From the NCBI GenBank assembly GCA_039881145.1, contig JAYKKI010000067.1, positions 1,994,001 through 2,058,000 of the forward strand: 64,000 bases of DNA, given 5' to 3'. The notes under the pieces are model-generated. The model had not been told where the DNA came from. It made no database searches and saw only the letters and a program-made list of their open reading frames with translations. Numbering within the stretch: position 1 is the stretch's first letter; every line of letters begins with the position of its first letter. Of the stretch, positions 11,839 through 23,335 are shown piece by piece. Source of the DNA: Druceiella hillmani. Lineage: Eukaryota > Arthropoda > Insecta > Lepidoptera > Hepialidae. Position numbers and translations under genes: made by a program.

Positions 11839-12108
11839 GTAATAATACATAGACAAGGTGAAATAAACACAAACATTAACAAACTACAATTGGTAATAAT
11901 ACATAGACAAGGTGAAATAAACACAAACATTAACAAACTAGAATTGGTAATAATACAAAGACAAGGTGAAATAAACACAAACATTAACAAACTAGAATTG
12001 GTAATAATACAAAGACAAGGTGAAATAAACACAAACATTAACAAACTAGAATTGGTAATAATACAAAGACAAGGTGAAATAAACACAAACATTAACAAAC
12101 TTAGTCGG
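11839..12108 (+). repeat. Five-copy 54-bp tandem array of a gypsy pol motif
   Basis: Five units begin at 11839, 11893, 11947, 12001 and 12055, exactly 54 bases apart, and differ at only a few positions. In frame each reads LVIIHRQGEINTNINKLE or a close variant. This corresponds to the segment after RNase H of Ty3/gypsy polymerases that contains the 'G-x-x-N-x-x-A-D-A-L-S-R' motif; the last unit ends KLSR. So a short coding segment of the relic was amplified in frame. The array, with its downstream tail, forms a 130-codon open frame (11821-12213). The near identity of units contrasts with the decay of the flanking polymerase. Confidence 0.9.
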
Positions 12109-12214
12109 TTGAAAAATACAATAAATATACTAGACTTCGTATCATCTAGTAACCCGCTTAACGAAAGGAGACCATTAAAAATGAACCTGGCGTTACAGAA
12201 ATTTAATACATAAT

Positions 12215-12660
12215 AATATTTTAGAAACAATTAAAAACATTAATCAATACGGATTTCTTTATTGGATTTGTAGTCATTGCCTAAATTATTTAAATATAAA
12301 CTGTAAACTGATATTAACATCGATTCCGTTGTTGTCAAAATGAATGTCTTTTGCATTATTTTTCAGTTTTATGTCGTTTTCCGACGAGGCTACAAATTTA
12401 ATGATTAGTAAGCTACATGTATGCATATAGCATATAACGAGAAATCACCCGAACTTATCGGTTCAAAGAGTTCCTTAGAAAGAGCATTTACAAACCATAA
12501 TGAAAAGTAACATGAATCTTCATAATAAAATAGAAGATTTTTCATTTGCCTGATGGAGGGTCTCTTTTTGAATGAAATAATATTCAATAAACATTTAGTA
12601 ATCCCAAAAATATGCCAATGCGTTTAGAGGACTTTTTAAAATTATTAAATTGTAAATATA
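12215..12660. other. Non-coding stretch downstream of the gypsy relic
   Basis: No integrase, envelope or LTR sequence recognised after the array. A 60-codon minus-strand frame (12405-12587) is unassigned. Confidence 0.4.
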
Positions 12661-12712
12661 TCTATACACACATACACACACACACCCATATATATATATA
12701 TATATATATACG
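12661..12712. repeat. CA and TA microsatellite
   Basis: A CACACA run followed by (TA)n, about 50 bases. Confidence 0.9.
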
Positions 12713-12732
12713 AAATTTTCTGAGCTTACACT

Positions 12733-13155
12733 AACCCCCATGTGATCAGAGACAATTAGTGCAAATGTGTGGGTAGGAACAATTGGCAATGTAATAAGTG
12801 GGCCTTATTTTGTGGAAGGCGATTCGTACTTGGACATATTACCGCGTGCCTTTGAAAATTAAATGAGCAATGTGTCGTTAGTATTTCTAAGCGACTTCAT
12901 TCCTTAGCATGAAGGCGAACCACCACGCAGAGCAATGATAGAGCGCGATTTTCCGAACATCGATACGAGTATAGATGGATCGGGTGTGGAGATCCTATAA
13001 AATAGGCTGTAAGGTCGCCCGATATCACGCCATTACATAGTATTTACTCGTGGAGTGACGTAAAAAGGCATATTTATATTGAAGGAGCACAAAGTTACAA
13101 AGACTTTAAAAGCAAAATAATTTCAGCGTTTGGTAAACTAAAATTAGATAAAGTG
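12733..13155 (+). pseudogene. Mariner/IS630-type DDE transposase relic
   Basis: The C-terminal half of a Tc1/mariner-IS630 superfamily transposase, an RNase H-fold enzyme that cuts and joins element ends, can be read across frames. NPHVIR at 12733 is followed by VWVGTIGNVISGPYFVEG (12768-12821), the 'V-W-x-G-I-x-G-x-x-x-G-P-x-F' block, then SYLDILPRAFEN and a stop. HEGEPPRRAMIERDFPN (12910-12960) corresponds to the 'Q-x-D-G-A-P-P-H-x-A' block that holds the second catalytic Asp, here Glu. Last come GSGVEI and RSPDITPLHS (13012-13045) with DVKRHIYI. The expected 'D-x-x-L-W' in the last block is replaced. Stops and lost catalytic residues make it dead. The N-terminal half and terminal repeats are not seen. 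Confidence 0.7.
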
Positions 13156-13159
13156 ACGT

Positions 13160-13955
13160 TAATTTTTTAGAAGAACTATTTACAAAAACATGCATATTTA
13201 TGTATGAATCTTAATCGATGACACTTTGAACAATTTTAAAAATAGCATTGAGTATAAAGATATAAAAATGTGTAAATAAAAGTTGATTTAGTACCTTAAT
13301 TTTCAATTATTGTAAACATTTGGACTCCAATTTTTTTTAAAAACGCAAACGCAAACACACTGGTATATTTGAAATGTTTTCTGGTAATTAGATTTTAGTT
13401 AGTTAGGGTGAACATTTTTTAAAAGTCATACGGATGTGACCAAAATGTGTATTTCCACTAAACTCTTTATTAAAACAAATGTTTTAATTCACGTCTATTC
13501 GATAATTTGAAACCATAAAAACTAACAGATTGAGTCCAAACATTAAAATATTATGGAAAAATGAGTGTTTGTAATCTTGTTTAAAATAAATTAAAGTAAA
13601 ATATAAATGAAATCGGATAAATGCGAGACCGGCTTTCGCTACAACGGTTCGGTACATACATTATTTAAAGCTCAAAATATTTTGATGCAAGAGATGTGTC
13701 AATACGGTACTAATTTCTTATGCTCTTTACTGACGTCGTATGATTCTCTTTCTATAATTAAAATAGCGTCTCTTCCTATTTTTGTAATGACATTATTTTG
13801 ATTATTTGTATATGCAAAATATTATTTATTAATTCCTTAGGTGGCATAGAAAAAAAACGACAAGAGAAAATTGGTTTGACGTTGATTATAACTTTACAAT
13901 TAAATTAATTACTAACAATTTATGTATTTGGCGTTCATTTTGTATTGATTAATTA
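13160..13955. other. Non-coding stretch, no gene recognised
   Basis: AT-rich, with one unassigned 64-codon plus-strand frame (13607-13801). Confidence 0.4.
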
Positions 13956-13958
13956 TTC

Positions 13959-14070
13959 ACAATTAAATGAAACTACGTGATGTATTATTTCTACTTTCTT
14001 TAAGTTCTTTACCACGACCTAGGTTTCGTTGTATTACAACATCTTCAAGTGGGCTATTAGCAAAGATTAA
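13959..14070. repeat. 110-bp dispersed repeat, copy 1 (retroelement-end-like)
   Basis: The block starts at AATTAAATGAAACTACGTGA and includes TTTAAGTTCTTTACCACGAC, CTAGGTTTCGTTGTATTACA and GGGCTATTAGCAAAG. It recurs at 49904-50012 and 61190-61300 in the same orientation with only scattered differences. On the minus strand it contains CTTGAAGATG, a small hairpin (GTTGT-AAT-ACAAC) and CGAAACC, a layout often seen near the ends of Penelope-like and related retroelements. That assignment is inference. Confidence 0.8.
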
Positions 14071-17000
14071 CTCTTAGAAACATCCAACTTCATTTATAAG
14101 TTTCAAAAATAATAGCGTAAGCCGGGTTTGTGTGGGTTTTCCCACTGTTTATGTTATTGAGTTTATTGTAGGGGAGAGGTGTAGTTTTAATTATAATTCA
14201 GAGAGTTATACGATATACAAGTATTTTAGTGAGGGTAATAAATTAAATTTATGTTATTCTACAAGTTTATACAATGCAAATATCCCATTTTACCCATTAT
14301 TTATTTTAACATTTTTAATAATTAATAATATCAATCACTACGCTATAACCAACATTAATTTATTTTCTTTCTTATAATATTGCATAAACATCAAAAGTCA
14401 CTGGCGAAAGCTAGTATATAGATAATTTGCTCTTTGTCTAAAGTTGGTTACCAATAACACACAGAAATGAAGCGAGACTAGTAGCTACCGGGGGTTAGCT
14501 GTTAACAGTTGAGGCATTCCGTTATCCATGTTCGAAGTCTAATATCAAGTTTTGCAAAGAAACAACTACCACTTGTGGAGGTCCGTTTTCCATATCCGAA
14601 ATTCAATACTAGATTTTGCAAAATACAATACTACCGTCAGCGAATATCTTGAATTATGGTCGATACTGTCCATATACCATCACCACATAAGAGAAGTTTA
14701 TTTATTTTTTAAACTTATGATTATTGTAAACATTAATTTATTTTACGAAAGGTTTACGATTTCCTCAAAGAATACGTTAAACCGGCATTGCAAAAAACAA
14801 TACTGTATCCACTTAACAAGTCCTTTGATAAAATTCAAATGAATCATAGTAAAAACAATAATTTCATTATTTCTTTATCAGCAATATTCGTTGTATTTCT
14901 TTAATAAACATTTCCTATTTACCTTTGCACGGAAGTGGAACAGTAGCCTTTCCGTCGATATTCAATGGATACGGCCGTGATGAGTAAGTGTAAAAATACG
15001 TATACCTAAAAATACAATATTTACGGATACCAAATCAAAAAAGTGTAATTATCAAGAAAACATGTCGAACATACATATATATTTTGTTCTACAAGTTCGG
15101 TTCAAAAATCGATTGCTAGCTATACCAAAAATATCAGCTCTCCCATTGCCATAGGCTCGATCAAGATAATCAGAACCAGCGACAAGAGAATTTATCCAAT
15201 TTTTAGACGTCAAAATAGTGATTTAAATATAACAATATTTCTAAGTAATTATTAAAGCTATTAGGTTTGTCATTTATTCCATTTATCATAAATCGTATGA
15301 GCCCGTGTTACTTTTAAATTGTATGAAAGGTTTGTAATATTTTCTTTGATACCTGCTAAGCAATATTGAAAAGGTTAGTAGGAAAATAATGTATGAAAGA
15401 CAAAGATAAATATAAATTGACTTTCCGTTAATTTATCTTTCTTTCCATATTGAGGATTTCTCTAACAGAAAGTGATGCAATATTTAAATATAGAAAAGCA
15501 TTTACTAGAGTTTTTATGAGAATGGTTTATGACAACAAAGGAGAGGACATAAAAAAACATTCAAATTCTCATTGTTTCAACTTATGGTTATATAAACTGT
15601 TTACAATGTTCAAGATCCATCAGAATTCTATCTCGTTTACAAAAATAAATGAATTTAAAGTGTCCATTGTACAAAATTTCAAACTTCCCTAAAAAGAGAT
15701 GAACAAAAATTACGAGAAACTGAAGAAGTGTTTGGAGAAATCTCACTTTTCCCCATAACTATGATAATAATTTCATAGAAAATATTTTCCTGAATTGTGC
15801 TATATGTGAGAGAGAGTCACGTACTTGTAAGAGTACTTTGCAATTTTCCACCAAGTAATTGAAAATATTTTTTAATATGTTTTTACAAATAAACCATCTT
15901 GGTATTTGATTGTTAACAATAGGCATATGAAAACAACAACACATTAAGACGAGTCGTTTAATAGTCGGCGCATAACGGAAGTTAACCGCTTCTCGAATTC
16001 CTTGACAATACGATAAACACAATTACTTATAATAACCTGTTATAAAATCTTGATATACCTACGTATTTTATAGATACCATCAGTATTTATAAAAAAATAG
16101 CCAAATGCATATCGGAATACGCGGAAAGTGGAATTCCATCGTGGTCCATATGCTGAAATGTTAACTCAAGTAATTCAATGTAATCGCATTTGAAAGATCA
16201 AATTAAGAGCCGATGTCTGGTATTCTTTTCAGATTCACCAAACCCGGGATTGAGGACGAATAGAAATTCGAGGCTGTGGGGGAGACAAATTGCACGTCAC
16301 CTTGAAGCTTGGCATTTCGCAGAGGGAGCTTCAGAATGATGAATTGTGAAATGGATTCTCCAATTATTTTTCAAACACTTGTCCGACATTGATTGTCTCA
16401 ATAAGTTATATGAGAAAAAGTTTATTTCCCTTTTACTTATATACGGAGGTACGTTCTTTTTTCAAAATATATTTCTATGTATTAAATGTGCTTTCATAAA
16501 GCATATACTTGCATAATTTCATTTAAGCCTAAAACTATAGAAACTGTGAGGCTGTGACAGACGAACAAACGGACATAATCAAGTCATATTTTTTTTTATT
16601 ACGAAAATGTTAGTGTGTCATCCGTCACCGCCTAGGTTTCATTCAACGAAAAGCGTTCACGTTGACGTAACACAAAACGGAAAAACGGTCACGTAAGCTG
16701 CGCTTTGCAACAATTGGCGTGAATCACACGGCTGACATGTCATTGCATTGGCGAACTTGTTATTGCGTTTAACACTCTCGAACATGTGATAAATTCAGCT
16801 GTATTACCTAAGAGAGAAAACGCAGGCGCATGAATATACTTACGTCGTGAAGTATATATAATATATAGATAATAAACCAGTAAAAGCGGGTCGGTTTCGC
16901 ACTACCCTTTGTTCCCTTATCTATATAGAAACCAGGTAATTTCGTCTATTTGCGCTTTAGTCATTGTTGTTAGAGTAAAGTTGTTAGATTAAGTACTACG

Positions 17001-17282
17001 CAGAATCTTATTACTTATCTAAATATAACATCAGTCTGATTTTCACTGAGTCATAGTGACCATCAATGATATTTGTTGCTTTCTTTACTAATATACTGTG
17101 GAAGATGAAAATTATTATATACTTTGGATATATTCGATATAACATGTTTTGATCATGCAAACTACGTTTAATAAATCATTAAAAAGTCTACATTAAAAAC
17201 TTCTAAAAAACTAGATTTTTAAGCTTATATATGTATATATCATGTTTCTCATCTGTGGAATCATTTACATCGAATCGTTTCG
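14071..17282. other. Non-coding stretch with minor duplications
   Basis: No gene recognised. At 14517-14640 two degenerate copies of a ~64-bp unit follow each other (TTCCGTTATCCATG... and GTCCGTTTTCCATA..., each leading to a TTTTGCAAA block), with a possible partial third near 14785. Near 16553 GACAGACGAACAAACGGAC belongs to the tail motif that recurs in this window. Unassigned frames: 14132-14377 and 14552-14842 (plus), 15450-15692 (plus), 15759-16022 (minus). Confidence 0.4.
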
Positions 17283-17654
17283 TTGATAATCAAATCTACA
17301 CAGCCAGATATTGCGACGTGCAGACTTTATGGAATGCTTTATCGTTGCTTCAGCGACGATGGACAAGGATTACTATGGACATTACTATGGACAAGTAATT
17401 TCTGGATAATACTAATTATTTTAATCCATTTACTTCATTACTCTTTAAATACAAAAAGGACAAATTTTATTTGTCACTTATTCAAGTTTAAACTAAAAAT
17501 CTATATGCAGTTTAAGATATATGGAACGAAAATCTTATTCGACCGGATAATTTCATCCACCTTTGGTCACGAACATCCCGAGTCATCTTCCAGCAATGAT
17601 GTCATCCCGAGTCATTCCCCAGCCACTGGTTACTTTTCCTTATATTTTCTGTGA
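17283..17654 (+). other. Unassigned 123-codon open frame
   Basis: This is among the longest ATG-started frames without transposon similarity. The product would have a hydrophobic stretch around residues 35-60 (FWIILIILIHLLHY) and a Ser-rich tail that includes an imperfect duplication of CATCCCGAGTCAT at the DNA level. No family is recognised, no splice or promoter context stands out, and a chance ORF is more likely than a gene. Confidence 0.15.
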
Positions 17655-19860
17655 CTGCCTTAGGTTCTTTTTGTTTATTTAAATTTGCTTTATTTATTCT
17701 TATTTTGCGTTGTTTAAAAATTGTTCCAAAAATTTTTTTTCGATATTTTTCTTTTCCAAATTTGTAATTGATATTAATTTCTTCCTTTCAAAGTTCATAT
17801 TTACTATGTACAATTAGTACATACGTACAATTAGTCAAATATATATTTATAGTTTAATATAAACATAGGGAGAGTCTAAGAGGTTTGTAATAATAATAAT
17901 ATCTGTTTATATACAAAGTAATTCTTGCTCGTGTTTACATTTTCATTTCATTTTATTTCCGTAGCTACCAGTACAAATATAATTTTTTACTGCTCTTACA
18001 GATAAAACTTTACATACAAAGGATTAAAACATGTGACATATAACTCAAATTAGAAGGAGAATAATTCATAAATCAATTACCAGATGCCCTAATATTGTGT
18101 ATATACATCCCACTAAGGTTTCACTTCTTGATAAAGTTTATAAAAATAACTCTGGTCATTGCCAGCCCCGTTCATTAACGCATTAGTTGCACTTTCTAAT
18201 GCGATACTTCAACGCAACATATACATAGGACTATACATCGATTAACTTGATTTAAATTTAATGGATCTCAGTTTACACATGTTTAGTTTACATTCGCCAT
18301 CCATTAATTAACAACCACTTTGTTACTAGCTAAAGTAGTGGCTATTGATTTTCTTTCAGGTCGACTAAGTTTATGATTCCTCTGAATACGTATATTAGAC
18401 GTATATTAATAGTGTAAAGAGTAATCTGTCCGCAATTTAAATATACAAATGTAAAGCAAACTAATACAGAAATAATAACTATGGAAACTTTTTTTGTACC
18501 CTTCTTTCTAGATCTGTTTTGTGTTTAAAACCTAAAAACTACTTTGATAATTTAATTGCCGCTTTTAATTATCTTTAGTTAGGATCCGGAATTAACAAAA
18601 TGGACTAATCAACTGGAGTCCACAAAGAAAGAGAAGAAGTAGCAAACGGAAGTCAATTTTAAAATCGTACGACATATAATTGTCCCATAAAGTTGACTAT
18701 TTGGACAGTTGTTTACTTCATCGAACTAAATATTTATCGAACAGCTATGACATTTGTATACCGCTTAAGTGTTAATGTACATATTTTTTAGCCTCAAAAA
18801 ATTGTGTCGATCTGATCAAATTGTGGTTTTGGCGTTGTTATGTACTCGCATTTATCATCGCACAATTCATACTTCTAAAACAACTAAGAAATTGTAACCT
18901 TTAAACTTTTTTCCATTACTTCATTTATACCTTCAGGAATTTCTCCACTTTTGTTTTGAGTGTGAACAAAACGAAATATATGCTGGTAAATATAATTTGT
19001 CACTATGCCAAGTTTCTACTTTCTATGTTAAAAGATTTCTGAGAGACCTATATGTATAACATTATTAATAATAAAGTAAACGCTAAAGAATAATTGAAAA
19101 CGATGAAAATAATTCTATTTAAGTTATAAATGGAAGAAGAAAAACAAACCTTGCATCGCGGAAAAATTGATAATTTGATATTCCATCTAGACGTACAATT
19201 GAATCTAAAAATGACACAACGTGTGTGCAGAATTGTGATTTCACCGCGATCTCCAACAAGTTACTAATTGCATCAAAGTAACAACTTTACACTCTGACCC
19301 CCAAACTCTATAGATTTTGCAGACCGTATATAAATATTATATCCATAATTCGGCGAACAGAAGCCGCTTTAGCGTAATATCCTCTGGATTTGTTGTGTAA
19401 TGTCGTTTTTAAATTTCGATTTGTTTGTTCTGAAACCGAATTTTGCGTTGCGATGAAATACATAATATTAGATTTATGTTGTACTTTACCGACAATGATT
19501 CGTGTCAATTTTATGTAAATTGCATAAAAAGCAAGATAATCAGGCTCACCGAATTTATTTATTCGTTTATCTGCAACCCACGAAAGTTTAAATTCTGTCT
19601 CATGCCTAATGATTTCCGAGAAATATAAAGGGTTTACGTAATTTATGTATCGTATTAAAAGAGGAAAAGTGGAAAAAGTTATAAGATTGTCTCTCTGTTC
19701 ATTCGAAATAGTGAAATTATTTGAGAAATAATGTGCCCATTTGGTTGAAATTTGGAATACAGGTCATTAATGAAAATAAGCTTGAAAATATTTTGGCTTG
19801 AAATAATGTTTGCTATTATTTCATAAGAAATTCTAAATTAAAAAATTTAATAATACTAAT
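17655..19860. other. Non-coding stretch, no gene recognised
   Basis: AT-rich sequence. Only short unassigned frames (19308-19508 minus, 19443-19628 plus) and a small hairpin near 18180-18207 (CGCATTAG pairing with CTAATGCG) were noted. Confidence 0.4.
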
Positions 19861-19863
19861 AGA

Positions 19864-19920
19864 ATGTATTATTAAATTGCATATAGTCATTCCATGACTA
19901 TATGCAATTTAATAATACAT
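19864..19920. repeat. Perfect 27-bp-arm hairpin
   Basis: Arm 19864-19890 (starts ATGTATTATTAAATTGC) is an exact reverse complement of 19894-19920, separated only by TCC. The last 15 bases (AATTTAATAATACAT) are then repeated directly at 19921-19935. It lies just outside the end of repeat copy B, in the place where copy A has its (TA)n tract. Confidence 0.9.
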
Positions 19921-19937
19921 AATTTAATAATACATAG

Positions 19938-21570
19938 ATATCATGCATATTGTCATCCTTTTCAATTTATGTTAAAGAACAAAATGCATGTGCCAGAGGA
20001 CACACGACAAAAGTAAAATTTACTACGCTTCGTGCTCGTTGTACAAGACAAATATACTTTGGAAGACAGTATCAGAAGACAAGCCATAAAAATAGGGAAT
20101 CACGAGAAATAAAGTAACAAAGTTGAAATATTAAATAAGAATTCAAGAACCGGAAGCAACCGAAGACTTACGGGGATGCTCAACCACTGACGGTATGTCT
20201 GGACACTCGGCCGTGTTGCTCTCGACAGTTAACTCCGTATACTTGTTTCATGTTGTGGCGCTTCGTAAGAAGTTTGACTTCTTAACCTAGCTAAAATCAT
20301 TACCGTGGTTTGTTGGGTTGATCACAAGGTGTACGGCCTTTGACGGCTCGCCGCATCGCGGGGACCCGGGTTCGATTCCCGGCCACCAATCAAGCAAGCA
20401 GGACTGGTGTTCTGGTTGGTTGTAAGAGATTACTTTCATAGTAATAAGTCCGTCATATGTATTAATTGTGTAAATTAAAGTACGTAAATAAATGAAGCTG
20501 GAAACAATCAACAGGCACTCGGAGAACTAGTGCATAAATTGTATATTTTAAAATGCTCCGAAAAATCCTTTTTTTATATGAATTTTCAAGCAAAATCATT
20601 TTGAACTAAGCAAGATGTTGATTTTCACAATATTGATAAAGTAACATTTATGTTTGTTGCTTAGTTTTCCATGAAGTCAGAATAACAGTTCACACGTAAC
20701 GCCTTTGCCTCAAAAATCTTTTTAATAAAGATTTCTTCTGAAGTACCAGCCTCTCAGAAAGGCGTTGTGTACGGTCTGGTTTATAATTTGTTTCTCGGTG
20801 TATACGTTTAACAATTTTATGGTCTTTAGTAAGTGAATTAGTGAAGTTAATTAGTACCAGCGCGGAATAACTTTTGCAATTTGGATAAGAGGACGTGGGT
20901 CCTAGTTTCTAATTAATTAACATTTTCTGTGATAACTTTATGCTGAGTATTTTCTTTTCGATAAATTTTTAAATTCTCTTAAAAAATTTCCCAATATTCT
21001 CTTGCACAGTGTTATTGTCAAGTCATTTTCTTAGATAAAGACATTTTCTTTTATCTTTAAAACACAATACTTTTAGTGTATAAAACATTTTATAAATGGA
21101 AAAGTTAAGTGGCTCATATTACAAAAAATAGTAAAATAACCTCTTAAAATGTGGCGCAAATTGTGCTAAATAAAACAAAAATTTACGAGTCCCTTGAGGT
21201 GTGTTTTAATTCTCCAAACCTTTACTATTTGATAACAAGTCCACAAAATATCACGCGGTTACAAGTCACATAAGACAATAATAACTTGATGGGATGTTTG
21301 GGATTTTCTGATGTTACATTTACTTCTGTGAATAAATATTACTTTTCAGAGTTGCGTAAAATAATTTTTTCTGTCACCATGTTTAATATTAATATCAAGG
21401 GTATAATAATTTACGTACATAAACTTCTTTTATCAATGTCTTAAAGTCAAATCGATAGATGAACGGTTACAACGGCTCACTTTGATACGTGGGTCGACAC
21501 AGGCTCGAAACGGTTGTGAACAATGACATCATCAATGACGTTTTGATCACGACCACAATGTCTACATATT
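19938..21570 (-). repeat. Dispersed repeat, copy B (inverted relative to copy A)
   Basis: The reverse complement of this stretch follows copy A (1603-3695) block by block: GACCACAATGTC near 21555 against A 1608; the 21300-21400 block against A 1745-1853; GAGTCCCTTGAGG-like sequence near 21190 against A 2660; TCTTAGATAAAGACATTTTC at 21030 against A 2838; the CTCTCAGAAAGGCGTT block at 20751 against A 3120; and GCCAGAGGACACAC at 19992 against A 3643. Differences are base changes and small gaps, plus a ~200-bp insertion at 20296-20497 and absence of the A-specific 1855-2560 segment. No shared coding frame is visible. Confidence 0.75.
20296..20497 (+). repeat. tRNA-derived SINE-like insertion within repeat copy B
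   Basis: The insert is defined by comparison: copy A is continuous at the equivalent point (about 3348-3352), while copy B has ~200 extra bases. It contains a perfect T-arm-like element at 20366-20382 (CCGGG TTCGATT CCCGG) whose GGTTCGATTCC is a textbook RNA polymerase III B box. An A-box-like stretch (GGGTTGATCACAAGG) sits about 50 bases upstream, and a CCACCA follows the T arm. No acceptor stem can be folded, so it is not a functional tRNA. The 3' end is AT-rich (GTAAATAAAT) and similar AAAAT/AAAT bases flank both sides, which may be remnants of a target-site duplication. Confidence 0.65.
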
Positions 21571-22853
21571 AAGACAGTTTTCAAAAAATAGACGCACGCT
21601 GATTTTACGTCAAGAAATATTATTACCAAAATAACAATTATCCACCGCACCTACAATATAAACGAAAATGGTCAACACTAGAGGTGGGCGGTTACAATAA
21701 TCATGAACACCTGTTAACATTGACGACAGTTAACTGTGACCAAAATTGTTAATAATAACCGTTAATGTATTCAGATACGTACCATAGTTAAAATAAACAC
21801 CACTCCGAAACTGGCGACGAATTGTTTACAAATTTCTAAATTTTAAGGACTCGGGCGTTATCTGACGTAAAATAATTTCAAGATCACTTTATTTACACCT
21901 TTCTCATAATTTCAATAAATTTACAAAATTTCTTAGCCCAATCACACACAAACACAAAAACTATATAAATTATTATTGTAAATATATTTGATCAGTTTAC
22001 ACTATGGATCGTAAACACGCGTGAGAAAAAATAAATTAAGATCAAATGTACAACTAATGAAAAGAAACCGGTTTAGAAGCTAAGTTCTATTCCTTTCTTA
22101 CTAGTAATATTGTTTACTTAATTATCTTTTAGTTCCAAAATCGATAGTTTGAGATTGAAGCCCAATGTGATTTAAAAGGGACATAACTTTTATACAGACT
22201 AGTGTACATTTCCTTCAAGATAAGTGATTTTTTTAAATGGTGTGATGTTGTTACAAACAGAATAATGATATTTTGATATCGATAAACAACGTGTTTATGA
22301 ATAAATACGGAGTAGAAACGGCTTTTAGGTTTTGTATTTATTTACAAGCACGTTGCATTATAATAGCTATTAAATGAACATATATTTTAAACATGTATAT
22401 TGGGCCATATTTATATATACATGTATTTTAAGCCGCAAGAGGATAAGTTTAAAGCCTACGTCTGTATGCTTGTAAGCGGCATTGCATCTCCTGAATTAAT
22501 GTAGAGAGTTTAATGCGGTTTTTTTTAAATCATGAGGTACCCTATAAATTGTTCATTTTACAGGGTATTTGCTGGATCTCAACAGCCACTGTCGGGATAT
22601 GACTAACATTGAAAATTAAGATCGCCGTATTTTTTTCTGGTATAATCTTTTTGTCCGTACAATATTGATAGGCAAATTTACATTTTAAATACAAAAGACA
22701 AAAAACATTATGAACTCTTGTTTACCGATATAACGAAAATAGATCTACCACTCCGGCTTTGGAAGTACGAAAAACAGAATAACGGCGTCTGTATTTGGAA
22801 GGATTTGCAAACGGAAGGAAAACATCAATTGTGCTTCTCTAGAAAAATAAATT
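21571..22853. other. Non-coding stretch, no gene recognised
   Basis: AT-rich sequence beyond the end of repeat copy B. The similarity to copy A fades near 21570 and I could not extend it. Confidence 0.4.
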
Positions 22854-23335
22854 GTGAGTCCCAAAAACATTTCGAATGTACCATCGATTGCATATAACAG
22901 GTCTAATGAAAAGAGAGCTTTGTCTCGGCTATCTTTACACGAACAAATAACGATTAGACGCTGCGGATTGTTTTTACACAAAATCCTTCAGTATTTAGGA
23001 GCTAGTCCTGATGAAAGAAAATGTCCATATTCCTCAAAATATATGAGTCTGATGAGATGAAAATGATTGGCAGTTTGAATATGTTTTACTTCAACTGTAT
23101 GTTGCCTGAATTAATTGACTCTGGTCTTGAACCTTCAACGCTAATCAAAAATCCTCCATATATACTTGAAGCAATCGAGAAAAATTTTAAAATTCAAAAA
23201 ATATCACATAACCATGTGTTACCATCTATTCTTTTGTATGAGATAGGTAATATTGTAGAAATTAATTGCATGTATAAGTTGTTGTATTTAGTGGTTTTTT
23301 ACCCAACAGCGCAGGAAGGTAATGATTTTGACTGA
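22854..23335 (+). other. Two consecutive unassigned open frames
   Basis: Frames 22854-23060 (68 codons) and 23021-23335 (104 codons) overlap in different registers. Their composition is less repetitive and more protein-like than most of the window (for example HEQITIRRCGLFLHKILQYL and NPPYILEAIEKNF). They could be a frameshifted relic of a transposon protein or of an exon, but I recognise no domain or catalytic motif. Confidence 0.2.

Noticed and set aside
11796..12230. Minus-strand 144-codon repeated protein
   Set aside because: It is antisense to the 54-bp array, whose plus strand continues the gypsy pol in the right order.
20366..20382. Functional tRNA gene
   Set aside because: Only the T arm is canonical; no acceptor, D-arm or anticodon arm can be folded around it. 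It fits a SINE head instead.
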